Source of the DNA: Neomegalonema sp.
GTDB taxonomy: Bacteria; Pseudomonadota; Alphaproteobacteria; Rhodobacterales; Rhodobacteraceae
Direction of reading: 5' to 3'
Assembly: GCA_022760435.1 (NCBI GenBank)
Contig: JALEFY010000031.1
Coordinates: forward strand, 1-64,000
DNA length: 64,000 nucleotides
Position numbers and translations under genes: made by a program
Notes under the pieces: generated by a model
Told to the model about the DNA's origin: nothing
The model's database searches: none
What the model saw: the letters and a program-made list of their open reading frames with translations, nothing else
Part shown: positions 44,730-53,476 of the stretch, in pieces
How positions within the stretch are numbered: the first letter of the stretch is position 1
How the letters are laid out: each line of letters starts with the position of its first letter

Positions 44730-46745
44730 TCAGCTCTCGAAATCGAGGATCACTTCGTCGACCGCGAGACTGTCGCCCGCCGCGACCTTGACCGATTTGA
44801 TCACGGCTTTTTTCTCGGCGCGCAGGATGTTTTCCATCTTCATCGCTTCGACCACCGCGAGCGCCTGGCCCGGCTGCACCTCTTGGCCCGCCTCGACCTC
44901 GATGCGCACGATCAGACCCGGCATCGGGCAGAGCAGCAGGTTCGAGGTATCGGGCGGCAGCTTGACCGGCATCAGCTTGGCAAGGGCGGCGGCACGCTCG
45001 GTGCGGGCGACAGCGGTCAGATCGACGCCGCGCCAGCGCAGGCGATAGCCTTGCTTGGCCGGATCGACCTTCACGATCATCGTCCCCTCTTGCCCGTCCT
45101 GACCGAAGCGGGCGGTGGCCAGCGTCTGGCCGGGCTGCCAAGTCAGTTCCATGGCCGATTCCGGACCGGTGGCAAAGGCGAAATGGCTGCCAGTGACCCC
45201 GTCGATCGTCACCGGGACATGGGCATCGGCAATCGCGACCTCCCAGGCATCGGGGATCGGGGTGTCGACCTTGCGCACCTGGCCGGAGATATGGCGGCGG
45301 CGCAGCGCATCGATATAGGTGAGACCCACGGCAACCAGCGCCAGCCGGTCGCGCCCGGCTTCCGGCAGATGCGCGCCCTCAAAGCCCTCGGGGAATTCCT
45401 CGGCAATGAAGGCGGTCGAGATATTGCCAGAGATGTAGCGCTCGTGATCCATCACCGCGGCAACGAAGGGCAGGTTATGGCCGATGCCCTCGACCTCGAA
45501 ACTGTCGAGCGCGTTGCGCATCGCCTCGATGGCCGCCGGGCGATCGGGCCCCCAGGTGCAGAGCTTGGCGATCATCGGGTCGTAGAACATCGAGATCTCG
45601 GAGCCCTCTTCGACCCCGGTATCGTTGCGCACGATGGTGCCATCGCCTTTGGCACCTTCGACGGGCGGATTATACCGGGTCAGCCGACCGATCGAGGGCA
45701 GGAAGTTGCGGTATGGATCCTCGGCATAGAGGCGGTTCTCGATCGCCCAGCCATTGAGCTTCACATCGTCCTGACCGAAGCTGAGCTTCTCGCCATAGGC
45801 GACGCGGATCATCTGCTCGACGAGATCGACGCCGGTGATCAGCTCGGTGACCGGGTGCTCCACCTGCAAGCGGGTGTTCATCTCGAGGAAGTAGAAATTG
45901 CGGTCCGGATCGACGATGAACTCGACGGTACCGGCCGAGCAATAATCCACCGCCTTGGCCAGTGCCACGGACTGCTCGCCCATCGCCTTGCGGGTTTCAG
46001 GATCGAGGAAGGGTGACGGCGCCTCCTCAACCACTTTCTGGTTTCGTCGCTGGATCGAGCATTCGCGCTCGCCCAGATAGATGACATTGCCATGCTTGTC
46101 GCCGAGTACCTGGATCTCGATATGGCGCGGCTGCTGGACGAATTTCTCGATGAAGATCCGGTCATCGCCGAAGGAACTGGCGGCCTCGGATTTCGAGGAG
46201 GCAAAGCCCTCGCGCGCGTCCTGTTCGTTCCAGGCGATGCGCATGCCCTTGCCGCCGCCGCCCGCGGATGCCTTGATCATCACCGGATAGCCGATCTCGC
46301 CAGCGATCTTGGCGGCTTCATCGGCGTCTTCGATCAGGCCCATATAGCCCGGCACGGTGGAGACGCCGGCTTCGGCCGCGAGTTTCTTCGAGGTGATCTT
46401 GTCGCCCATCGCCTCGATCGCGCCGACCGGCGGGCCGATAAAGGCGACATTGGCCGCTGCCAACGCCTCGGCGAAGGCCGCGCGCTCGGACAAGAAGCCA
46501 TAGCCCGGATGCACCGCTTCGGCACCGGTCTGTTTGCACGCATCAATGATCTTGTCGATGATCAGATAGCTCTCGGCCGCGGGCGGCGGGCCGATATGGA
46601 TGGCTTCATCGGCCATCTTTACATGCATCGCATCGGCATCGGCGTCTGAATAGACGGCGACGGTGGCGATGCCCATTTTCTTGGCCGTTTTCATCACCCG
46701 GCAGGCAATCTCGCCGCGGTTGGCGATCAGGATTTTCTTGAACAT
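44730..46745 (-). CDS. pccA: Propionyl-CoA carboxylase alpha subunit
   Basis: About 671 residues. N-terminal biotin carboxylase (KKILIANRGEIACRVMKTA; AGGGGKGMRI; EMNTRLQVEHPVTE), a BT linker domain (~residues 500-590) and a C-terminal biotinyl domain with the biotin-Lys in VEAMKMENIL. With PccB it carboxylates propionyl-CoA to methylmalonyl-CoA, feeding succinyl-CoA. GGGGAGCC precedes the ATG. It lies 96 bp after pccB on the same strand. Confidence 0.95.
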   Translation of the reverse strand: MFKKILIANRGEIACRVMKTAKKMGIATVAVYSDADADAMHVKMADEAIHIGPPPAAESYLIIDKIIDACKQTGAEAVHPGYGFLSERAAFAEALAAANVAFIGPPVGAIEAMGDKITSKKLAAEAGVSTVPGYMGLIEDADEAAKIAGEIGYPVMIKASAGGGGKGMRIAWNEQDAREGFASSKSEAASSFGDDRIFIEKFVQQPRHIEIQVLGDKHGNVIYLGERECSIQRRNQKVVEEAPSPFLDPETRKAMGEQSVALAKAVDYCSAGTVEFIVDPDRNFYFLEMNTRLQVEHPVTELITGVDLVEQMIRVAYGEKLSFGQDDVKLNGWAIENRLYAEDPYRNFLPSIGRLTRYNPPVEGAKGDGTIVRNDTGVEEGSEISMFYDPMIAKLCTWGPDRPAAIEAMRNALDSFEVEGIGHNLPFVAAVMDHERYISGNISTAFIAEEFPEGFEGAHLPEAGRDRLALVAVGLTYIDALRRRHISGQVRKVDTPIPDAWEVAIADAHVPVTIDGVTGSHFAFATGPESAMELTWQPGQTLATARFGQDGQEGTMIVKVDPAKQGYRLRWRGVDLTAVARTERAAALAKLMPVKLPPDTSNLLLCPMPGLIVRIEVEAGQEVQPGQALAVVEAMKMENILRAEKKAVIKSVKVAAGDSLAVDEVILDFES

Positions 46746-46841
46746 GGCGTTGGCTCCCCAATGCTGGGTCGAAATCTGTGTGTCGGATCAACATGCGCTC
46801 GGGGCGGGGCACCGCATCGGGCCCCCCGCGCATCCGGCGGA

Positions 46842-48374
46842 TCAGAGCGGGATGTTGTCGTGCTTCTTGTAGGGCAGCTCGACCTTCTTGGTCCGCAGGG
46901 CGGCGAAGGCGCGGGCGACGCGGCGGCGGGTGCTGCGCGGCATGATCACCTCGTCGATGAACCCGCGTTCGGCGGCCACGAACGGGTTGGCGAAGCGGTC
47001 CTCGTAATCCTTGGTGCGCTGGGCGATCTTTGCCGGATCGTCAAGCTCGGAGCGATAAAGGATCTCGGTCGCGCCCTTGGCGCCCATCACCGCGATCTCC
47101 GCCGTCGGCCAGGCGTAGTTGACATCCGAGCCGATATGCTTGGAGGCCATCACGTCATAGGCACCGCCATAGGCTTTGCGGGTGATGACGGTGACCATCG
47201 GCACGGTCGCCTGGCTATAGGCGAAGAGCAGCTTGGCCCCGTGCTTGATGACGCCGCCATATTCCTGGCTGGTACCCGGCAGGAAGCCCGGCACATCGAC
47301 AAAGGTCAGGATCGGGATGTTGAAGCTGTCACAGAACCGCACGAAGCGCGCTGCCTTGCGCGAGCTGTCGATATCGAGGCAGCCGGCCAGCACCATCGGC
47401 TGGTTGGCGACCACGCCCACGGTCGAGCCTTCGAGCCGGATGAAACCGGTGATGATGTTCTTGGCGTAATCTTCCTGGATCTCGTAGAAATCCGCATCAT
47501 CGGCGACTTTCAGGATCAGCTCCTTCATGTCGTAGGGCTTGTTCGGATTGTCCGGGATCAGCGTGTCGAGGCTGGGCTCGACGCGGTCCGGATCATCGAG
47601 CAGCGGCAGCGAGGGCGGGTTCTCGCGCGCCGAGAGCGGCAGCATATCGACGAGGCGGCGCACCTGCACCAGCGCCTCGACATCGTTTTCAAAGGCCAGA
47701 TCGGCGACCGAGGATTTGGAGGTGTGGGTCTTGGCCCCGCCCAGCTCTTCGGCGGTGACGATCTCGTTGGTGACGGTTTTCACCACATCCGGGCCGGTCA
47801 CGAACATGTAGGAGCTGTCGCGGACCATGAAGATGAAATCGGTCATCGCTGGCGAGTAGACGGCGCCGCCCGCGCATGGGCCCATGATCACCGAGATCTG
47901 CGGCACCACGCCCGAGGCGCGCACATTGCGCAGGAACACATCCGCGTAGCCGGCGAGCGAGGCGACCCCTTCCTGGATCCGCGCGCCGCCGCTATCGTTG
48001 AGCCCGATCACCGGGGCGCCGTTCTGCACCGCCTTGTCCATGATCTTGCAGATCTTCTGGGCATGGGTCTCGGAGAGCGAGCCGCCGAACACGGTGAAAT
48101 CCTGGGAGAAGACATAGACCAGGCGGCCATTGATCGTGCCCCAGCCGGTCACGACGCCATCGCCGGCCGGCTTGTTCTCTTCCATGCCGAAATCGGTGCA
48201 GCGATGGGAGACGAAGGTGTCATATTCCTCGAAGGAACCCTCATCGAGCAAAAGATCGATGCGCTCGCGCGCGGTCAGTTTGCCCTTGGCGTGCTGCGCA
48301 TCAATGCGGCGCTGTCCACCACCCATCCGGGCTTGGTTGCGCTTTTCCTCAAGCTGATCGAGGATTTGCTTCAT
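46842..48374 (-). CDS. pccB: Propionyl-CoA carboxylase beta subunit
   Basis: About 510 residues, carboxyltransferase. [20 protein letters not shown] and [16 protein letters not shown] bind acyl-CoA and biotin; [17 protein letters not shown] and [15 protein letters not shown] are the C-terminal half. It forms the transferase with PccA downstream. AGGAGCC precedes the ATG. Methylmalonyl-CoA mutase is not in the window, but its chaperone MeaB is (58809-59756). Confidence 0.95.
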   Translation of the reverse strand: MKQILDQLEEKRNQARMGGGQRRIDAQHAKGKLTARERIDLLLDEGSFEEYDTFVSHRCTDFGMEENKPAGDGVVTGWGTINGRLVYVFSQDFTVFGGSLSETHAQKICKIMDKAVQNGAPVIGLNDSGGARIQEGVASLAGYADVFLRNVRASGVVPQISVIMGPCAGGAVYSPAMTDFIFMVRDSSYMFVTGPDVVKTVTNEIVTAEELGGAKTHTSKSSVADLAFENDVEALVQVRRLVDMLPLSARENPPSLPLLDDPDRVEPSLDTLIPDNPNKPYDMKELILKVADDADFYEIQEDYAKNIITGFIRLEGSTVGVVANQPMVLAGCLDIDSSRKAARFVRFCDSFNIPILTFVDVPGFLPGTSQEYGGVIKHGAKLLFAYSQATVPMVTVITRKAYGGAYDVMASKHIGSDVNYAWPTAEIAVMGAKGATEILYRSELDDPAKIAQRTKDYEDRFANPFVAAERGFIDEVIMPRSTRRRVARAFAALRTKKVELPYKKHDNIPL

Positions 48375-48864
48375 GTCCAGGGCTCCTCATGTGACAGAGG
48401 CCGCGCGTGGCAGGATCGATCGGACCCGCCCGCTCTGCGGCGAAGGCGTCAATTGTTCTTTGCTGATTTGACCTTGCGTCATGCGGATGTCGCATGGATG
48501 TCCAACCAAACCAACGTTCTTGTGCAAAAGCCTTGGGGCAAGCGCAAGCGCCGCGGCGAATAATCGTCCATTCTGTCGCATTCTTTTTGGTTACGGGCGC
48601 GCGGCTGGCGAAGGTCGCTTTTTAAAAGATGCCATTTAGGGCGGGATTTGCGCAAGTTTCTGTCGCGGCCGGGGTAAAATCTTTCTGCGTGAAATAGCGT
48701 TTCACAAAACCAAACGAACGATCGGCTTGTGAGTCGGCGTCGCTCGCATGCTTGCTCTGCTGGAAAACTGCACAGAGCTTGCGCGCAAAAACCTGCCATC
48801 GCGGCAAATGCTTGCACATCGCCCAGGCATCACCGGTCTGAGGGATTGGATGAAGGGACCGACG
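48375..48864. promoter_or_regulatory. Gene-free region upstream of pccB with palindromic TTGCGCAA elements
   Basis: 490 bp between divergent genes. TTGCGCAA (48648-48655) and TTGCGCGCAA (48779-48788) are self-complementary sites resembling TTTGCAAA-type elements that I recall for regulators of propionate carboxylase genes in Rhodobacter relatives. No regulator gene adjoins. Short frames here have no good start sites. Confidence 0.3.
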
Positions 48865-49131
48865 ATGAGCGAATTGATTGACCATGGCAGCGCGGCGCTC
48901 TTGCCGCTCTATGCCGATCGGGCGCGGCAGATGCGCGAACGCCTGCTGCATCCCTTGAACCGCGATGGCTGGTGGCTGCTCGATGCATCGCCGCTTCACA
49001 ATCAGGGGTCCGGGCGCCTAGACTGCGAAGAGGCAGCGTGCCGCAGGCCGGCTGCGGATGAGCGGATCCGGGCTGGCTGGCAGGATGACGCGCGGCGCGG
49101 CAAGGATGATATGAAGGACGCAATGGCATGA
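48865..49131 (+). CDS. Short 88-residue protein translationally coupled to a response regulator
   Basis: 88 residues, start ATG at 48865 with AAGGGACC upstream. The TGA at 49129-49131 overlaps the ATG of the response regulator (ATGA), a sign of translational coupling. The sequence (ALLPLYADRARQMRERLLHP, GWWLLDASPL; a charged C-terminus) is not known to me. It could be a partner of the sensor or a leader that sets expression. Confidence 0.6.
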   Translation: MSELIDHGSAALLPLYADRARQMRERLLHPLNRDGWWLLDASPLHNQGSGRLDCEEAACRRPAADERIRAGWQDDARRGKDDMKDAMA

Positions 49132-49859
49132 GCGCCCGAATTCTGGTCGTCGATGACGATCCCACCATTTGCGAAGTGATCTGTTTCGCACTCGAAAAGG
49201 CGCAGATGCGCACCGAGCGGGTTGGCGATGGCGCAGCGGCATTGCTCGCCTTTGCGCGCTATCGGCCCGATCTCATCGTGCTTGATGTCGGCCTGCCGGA
49301 AATGGACGGGCTCAGCGTCTGCCGTGAGATCCGCAAGAACTCGGATGTCCCGATCCTGTTTCTCTCGGCCCGTGATGAGGAGATCGACCGCATCCTGGGG
49401 CTCGAGATGGGCGGGGATGATTACGTCACCAAACCCTTCAGCCCGCGCGAGTTGGTGGCGCGGGTCAGTGCCATTCTCAAACGGGTGCGCAGCGCGGGCG
49501 AGCCGGAACCGGTCGAAGAAGCGCCCCCCGTCGCCCATGGTGCCTTGCATCTCGATCCCACACGGTTCGAGGCGCATCTCGGGGCGCAGATGCTCAGCTT
49601 GACCGCGATCGAATTCATGATGCTCAAGGCGCTGGCGGCGCGGCCGGGGGTGGTGCTGTCGCGCGAGCAATTGATGGCGCAGGCCTATGACGGTACCATT
49701 CACGTCTCCGATCGGACCATCGACAGTCATATCCGCAATATCCGGGCGAAATGCGCTGCGCTGGCCTGTGTCAATGCGATCGAGACCGTGCATGGCGTGG
49801 GGTTCCGGCTCGGGCCTTGCGATGTCACCGCCAGCGCTGCCGATGAAGGCTGCGCGTGA
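49128..49859 (+). CDS. OmpR/PhoB-type response regulator
   Basis: About 243 residues. Receiver domain with phospho-acceptor Asp53 in LIVLDVGLPEMDG, Lys in YVTKPFS and acidic DDD at 10-12; a 25-residue Pro/Glu linker; then a winged-helix DNA-binding domain (SLTAIEFMMLKALAARPGVV, VSDRTIDSHIRNIRAKC). Coupled to both neighbours by overlapping ATGA/GTGA codons. With the kinase it is a two-component system of the CreBC/PhoPR kind, but the signal is unknown. Confidence 0.92.
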   Translation: MSARILVVDDDPTICEVICFALEKAQMRTERVGDGAAALLAFARYRPDLIVLDVGLPEMDGLSVCREIRKNSDVPILFLSARDEEIDRILGLEMGGDDYVTKPFSPRELVARVSAILKRVRSAGEPEPVEEAPPVAHGALHLDPTRFEAHLGAQMLSLTAIEFMMLKALAARPGVVLSREQLMAQAYDGTIHVSDRTIDSHIRNIRAKCAALACVNAIETVHGVGFRLGPCDVTASAADEGCA

Positions 49860-51514
49860 GCGAGGAGAGCAAAAGCGGGCGGCTCAAGACAAAAAAGCCA
49901 GGACCGGCGCGGCGGCCATTGGTGCCGGTCAAATGGCGCCCGCCGCTCTCTCTGGTCACCTTTTGCGTGATCACGGCGATGGTGGCGCTGCCGCTGGTCG
50001 GGCTCTTGTTCTTTCGCCTCTATGAAAACCAGCTCATCCGCGAGACCGAGGGCGAGTTGATCGGGCAGGCCGCGGCCCTGCGGGCGGTAATGGCAGCCCG
50101 GCTGTCCGATGATCTGTCGCCGCTGGTGCAGCAGGATATCCAGCCGCGCGTGCAATTGCCGCCGCGCAAGCCCGGCTTCTTCGCCCATGAGCCCAGCCTC
50201 GATCTGGCGCGCGACCCGATCTTGCCGCCGCGGCCCGATCCACAATTCGTTGGCTGGGTTCCCGATGCGCGAATGCTGGCGCTGGGGGAGGAAATGACCC
50301 GGCTCGCGCTCGACACCAAGGAAATCACCCTGGCCGGGTTTCGCATCCTCGATGCGCGCGGGCTGATCATCGACACCATGCGGGCGCAGGCGGCGAGCGA
50401 TACCGGCCTTTCTCTGGCGCATGTCGAGGAGATCGCCGAAGCCCTGGCCACCGGGCAAACCCGGGCCGTGCTGCGCCAGCGTGAGCGCTTCGGGCCGACC
50501 CCGCCGCTCTATTCGCTCTCGCGCGGGACGAAATTGCGGGTCTTTGTCGCGATGCCAGTGCTGGTCAATGGCGAGGTGCGCGGGTTGATCCATGCCTCGC
50601 GCACGCCCAATAACATCGTCAAGCATCTCTACCGTGAACAGGACAAGGTGTTGCTCGCCGCGCTGATGGTGCTGGTCGCGGCGCTGGTGGTCGGGATGGT
50701 CTTCCTGCGCCTGATCACCCGCCCGATCGCCGGATTGATCGCTCGGCTCGAGGCGATTGCGCTCGGCGATCGCGAGGCGATCGCGCCGCTTCCCCATCAC
50801 GGCACCCGCGAGATTGCCAAGCTCACCCAGAGCTTTCTCGACATGGCCAGCGCAATCTCCGAGCGCTCGGATGCCATCGCCACCTTCGCTCGCCATGTCA
50901 CGCATGAGCTCAAATCACCGCTGACCGCGATCCAGGGCGCGGCGGAGCTGCTTGAAGAGGGCAATGGCGAGACGAGCCCCCATCAGATGAGCCCTGAGCA
51001 GCGCGGCAAGTTTCTCGCCTCGATCCAGGACCAGACCGCCCGGCTCACGCAATTGCTCAACCGACTGCGTGATCTGGCGCGGGCCGAGATGGTCGAGCCG
51101 GGCGGGCATTGCGCGCTCGAGATGGTGATGGCGGAACTGCGTCCGCGCTACCCTGCGCTTGACTTGCCACTGCGCGCCGAGCCGGGGGAGCAAATCGCGC
51201 TGAGCGCCGAGACCGCGCAGATCGTGCTGGGCAACTTGATCGACAATGCCCGCAATCACGGCGCAACGCGGGTGATGATGGAGGCTTGGCGCGAGGCAGG
51301 GAGCACGGTGCTGCGGGTCAGTGATGATGGGCCGGGCATCTCACCGGGCAATGCAGAGCGCATCTTCGAGCCCTTTTTCACCACAAGGCGTGAGAGCGGG
51401 GGCTCTGGCATGGGGCTCGGGATTGTACAGGCGATGTTGCGAGCGCAAGGCGGGCAGATCGAATTGGTTGAAAGCGAGGCGGGCGCTGTCTTCGAGATCC
51501 GCTTGCCGGGATAG
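49856..51514 (+). CDS. Sensor histidine kinase (CreC-like)
   Basis: About 552 residues, start GTG overlapping the regulator stop. TM1 (VTFCVITAMVALPLVGLLFF), a periplasmic sensor of about 215 residues, TM2 (VLLAALMVLVAALVVGMVFL), HAMP (ITRPIAGLIARLEAIALGD), then the dimerisation His in ARHVTHELKSPLTAIQGAAE and the ATP-binding region (NLIDNARNHG, DDGPGISPG, GSGMGLGI). The His region resembles CreC, which responds to carbon status in enterobacteria; the periplasmic part looks unrelated. Confidence 0.92.
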   Translation: MSEESKSGRLKTKKPGPARRPLVPVKWRPPLSLVTFCVITAMVALPLVGLLFFRLYENQLIRETEGELIGQAAALRAVMAARLSDDLSPLVQQDIQPRVQLPPRKPGFFAHEPSLDLARDPILPPRPDPQFVGWVPDARMLALGEEMTRLALDTKEITLAGFRILDARGLIIDTMRAQAASDTGLSLAHVEEIAEALATGQTRAVLRQRERFGPTPPLYSLSRGTKLRVFVAMPVLVNGEVRGLIHASRTPNNIVKHLYREQDKVLLAALMVLVAALVVGMVFLRLITRPIAGLIARLEAIALGDREAIAPLPHHGTREIAKLTQSFLDMASAISERSDAIATFARHVTHELKSPLTAIQGAAELLEEGNGETSPHQMSPEQRGKFLASIQDQTARLTQLLNRLRDLARAEMVEPGGHCALEMVMAELRPRYPALDLPLRAEPGEQIALSAETAQIVLGNLIDNARNHGATRVMMEAWREAGSTVLRVSDDGPGISPGNAERIFEPFFTTRRESGGSGMGLGIVQAMLRAQGGQIELVESEAGAVFEIRLPG

Positions 51515-51538
51515 GGGCGCGTTTGGTCGCCCGCTCGA

Positions 51539-51742
51539 TCAGTTCAGCGCGGCGAAGATCTTGGGCAGCAGATCGCCCGACCATTTGCCGGAAATGCCGC
51601 CCCCCAGCGCTTGCAGCGTGCCCAGAATGCCCAGCGAGACAATCCCGGCGATCAAGGCGTATTCGATCGCCGTGGCACCGCGGCGCTCAAGGCTAAAGGC
51701 GCGCAGATCGGCGATGATCTTGCCAGCAAACAGCATCTGCAC
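51539..51742 (-). CDS. Flp/Fap-type pilin
   Basis: 67 residues. The pilin motif RRGATAIEYALIAGIVSLGI has the conserved Glu five residues after the prepilin peptidase site (G|ATAIE) typical of Tad/Flp pili. Start GTG at 51742 (AAGG upstream) or an ATG six bases later. It lies apart from tad assembly genes; none are next to it, though a secretin N-domain protein is 4.5 kb away. Confidence 0.85.
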   Translation of the reverse strand: MQMLFAGKIIADLRAFSLERRGATAIEYALIAGIVSLGILGTLQALGGGISGKWSGDLLPKIFAALN

Positions 51743-51998
51743 GCGACCTTTCCGCCCTCAATGATCTTCGGACCGGGAGGCTTGCCACCCCAAAACACCG
51801 CTCCACCCTAGCGTGTTTCCTTTAATCCTTGATGAAGAAATGGCGGCTCGGACCTGAGGCGCATGGTTACGCCTGCGGCGGTTTGGGGATGCGCCGCGCA
51901 TTGACGCTCCTGCCCCAGATGATATGGCTTGCGCCCACGAGTTTCGGTGCTCGGGCGATCGTCCCGGCGCCGCCAGATCCCTGCATGAGGAACCGCAT

Positions 51999-52970
51999 AT
52001 GGCCCAGCCGCAAGCCCTCCGCGCCGGCAAGCCCGCCCGCCCGGTCTGCTTTCAGCAAGTGATCCAGGCTTTGGGCCGCTATTGGGGTGAGCAAGGCTGC
52101 GCGGTCCTGCAACCCTATGACATGGAAGCAGGCGCGGGCACCTTTCACCCCGCCACCACCCTGCGCGCGCTCGGCGCCAAGCCCTGGGCCGCGGCCTATC
52201 CGCAACCCTCGCGCCGCCCGACCGACGGGCGCTATGGGGAGAACCCCAACCGCCTTCAGCACTACTACCAGTATCAGGTGATCATCAAGCCGAGCCCGCC
52301 CGATCTGCAAGAGCTCTATCTGGGCTCGCTCGCGGCGATCGGGCTCGACATCGCCGATCACGATATCCGCTTTGTCGAGGATGACTGGGAGAGCCCGACG
52401 CTCGGCGCCTGGGGGCTGGGCTGGGAGGTCTGGTGCGACGGCATGGAGGTCTCTCAGTTCACCTATTTCCAGCAGGTCGGCGGGCATGATTGCCGCCCCG
52501 TCTCGGGTGAGCTGACCTATGGGCTCGAGCGGCTGGCGATGTATGTGCTCGGCGTCGATCACGTGATGGACATGCCGTTCAACGACCCCGCCGCGCCGAT
52601 CCCGCTGCGCTATGGCGATATCTTCAACCAGACCGAGCGCGAATACAGCCGCTGGAACTTCGACAGCGCCGATACCGAAATGCTGCTGCGCCATTTCGAG
52701 GACGCGGAGAAGGAATGCGCCCGCATCCTCGCCGAGCCGGCGCTCGATCCGCGCACCGGCAAGGAGATCATCATGGCGCATCCGGCCTATGATCAGTGCA
52801 TCAAGGCCTCGCATCTGTTCAACCTGCTCGATGCGCGCGGGGTGATCTCGGTGACCGAGCGCCAGGCCTATATCGGCCGGGTGCGCGCGCTGGCCAAGGC
52901 CTGTGCCGATGCCTTCGTGCTGACCGAAGCCGCCGGGGCGACTGGCGAGAGCGCGGGAGAGGCGGCATGA
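51999..52970 (+). CDS. glyQ: Glycine-tRNA ligase alpha subunit
   Basis: About 323 residues. [40 protein letters not shown] and [20 protein letters not shown] are highly conserved. It forms the catalytic half of the alpha2beta2 glycyl-tRNA synthetase. GAGGAA precedes the ATG at 51999; an upstream frame lacks support. The TGA overlaps the ATG of the next gene. Confidence 0.96.
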   Translation: MAQPQALRAGKPARPVCFQQVIQALGRYWGEQGCAVLQPYDMEAGAGTFHPATTLRALGAKPWAAAYPQPSRRPTDGRYGENPNRLQHYYQYQVIIKPSPPDLQELYLGSLAAIGLDIADHDIRFVEDDWESPTLGAWGLGWEVWCDGMEVSQFTYFQQVGGHDCRPVSGELTYGLERLAMYVLGVDHVMDMPFNDPAAPIPLRYGDIFNQTEREYSRWNFDSADTEMLLRHFEDAEKECARILAEPALDPRTGKEIIMAHPAYDQCIKASHLFNLLDARGVISVTERQAYIGRVRALAKACADAFVLTEAAGATGESAGEAA

Positions 52971-53422
52971 ATCTCGGGCGCTACCTGATCGCGATCGCCT
53001 TTACCGGCATGGCGGTGACCTGGCTCTATTTCTATTACGATCAGATCGAGGCGCGGCGGGCGCAGGCCGTGTCCGGGCTGGGCGAGATCATGATCAATAA
53101 TGAGAGCGTGGCGCTGCAAACCTATCAGGGCGTCGAGCATCCCGAGCATCCGCTGCGCCTGCGCGGCTGCTTTCAGGTCGCGAGCATGGCCAATGCGCCT
53201 TGGGGCGCGCAAATGCTCGACGATGCCGTCCCGTTCGGGGCGATCGACGGGCTCGATTGCTATGATCCCGAGGCGATAGATACCGATTTGCAGGCCGGCC
53301 AAGCCAAAGCGTATCTGGCCGGGATCGAAACCTTCTCTGACGGCCGGGTGATCACCCAGCGGATCGTTGTGCTCTATCCAGATGGCAAGGGCTATCAATG
53401 GCGCCGCCTGATCGAGCAATAG
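52967..53422 (+). CDS. DUF6446-like single-span protein between glyQ and glyS
   Basis: About 151 residues. One N-terminal membrane span ([20 protein letters not shown]) and a soluble domain with [20 protein letters not shown] and [13 protein letters not shown] recall a small Rhodobacterales family always between glyQ and glyS (DUF6446). It overlaps the glyQ stop (ATGA), so it is translated with it. Function unknown. Confidence 0.85.
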   Translation: MNLGRYLIAIAFTGMAVTWLYFYYDQIEARRAQAVSGLGEIMINNESVALQTYQGVEHPEHPLRLRGCFQVASMANAPWGAQMLDDAVPFGAIDGLDCYDPEAIDTDLQAGQAKAYLAGIETFSDGRVITQRIVVLYPDGKGYQWRRLIEQ

Positions 53423-53476
53423 GCCCCGCCCGCTCCTCGCATCCCATCGCACCCTCTTGCACGAAAAGGCCCTCCG

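Noticed and set aside
46761-48563. 600-codon frame antisense to pccB
   Set aside because: pccB has all family motifs; the antisense frame has none and crosses the intergenic region.
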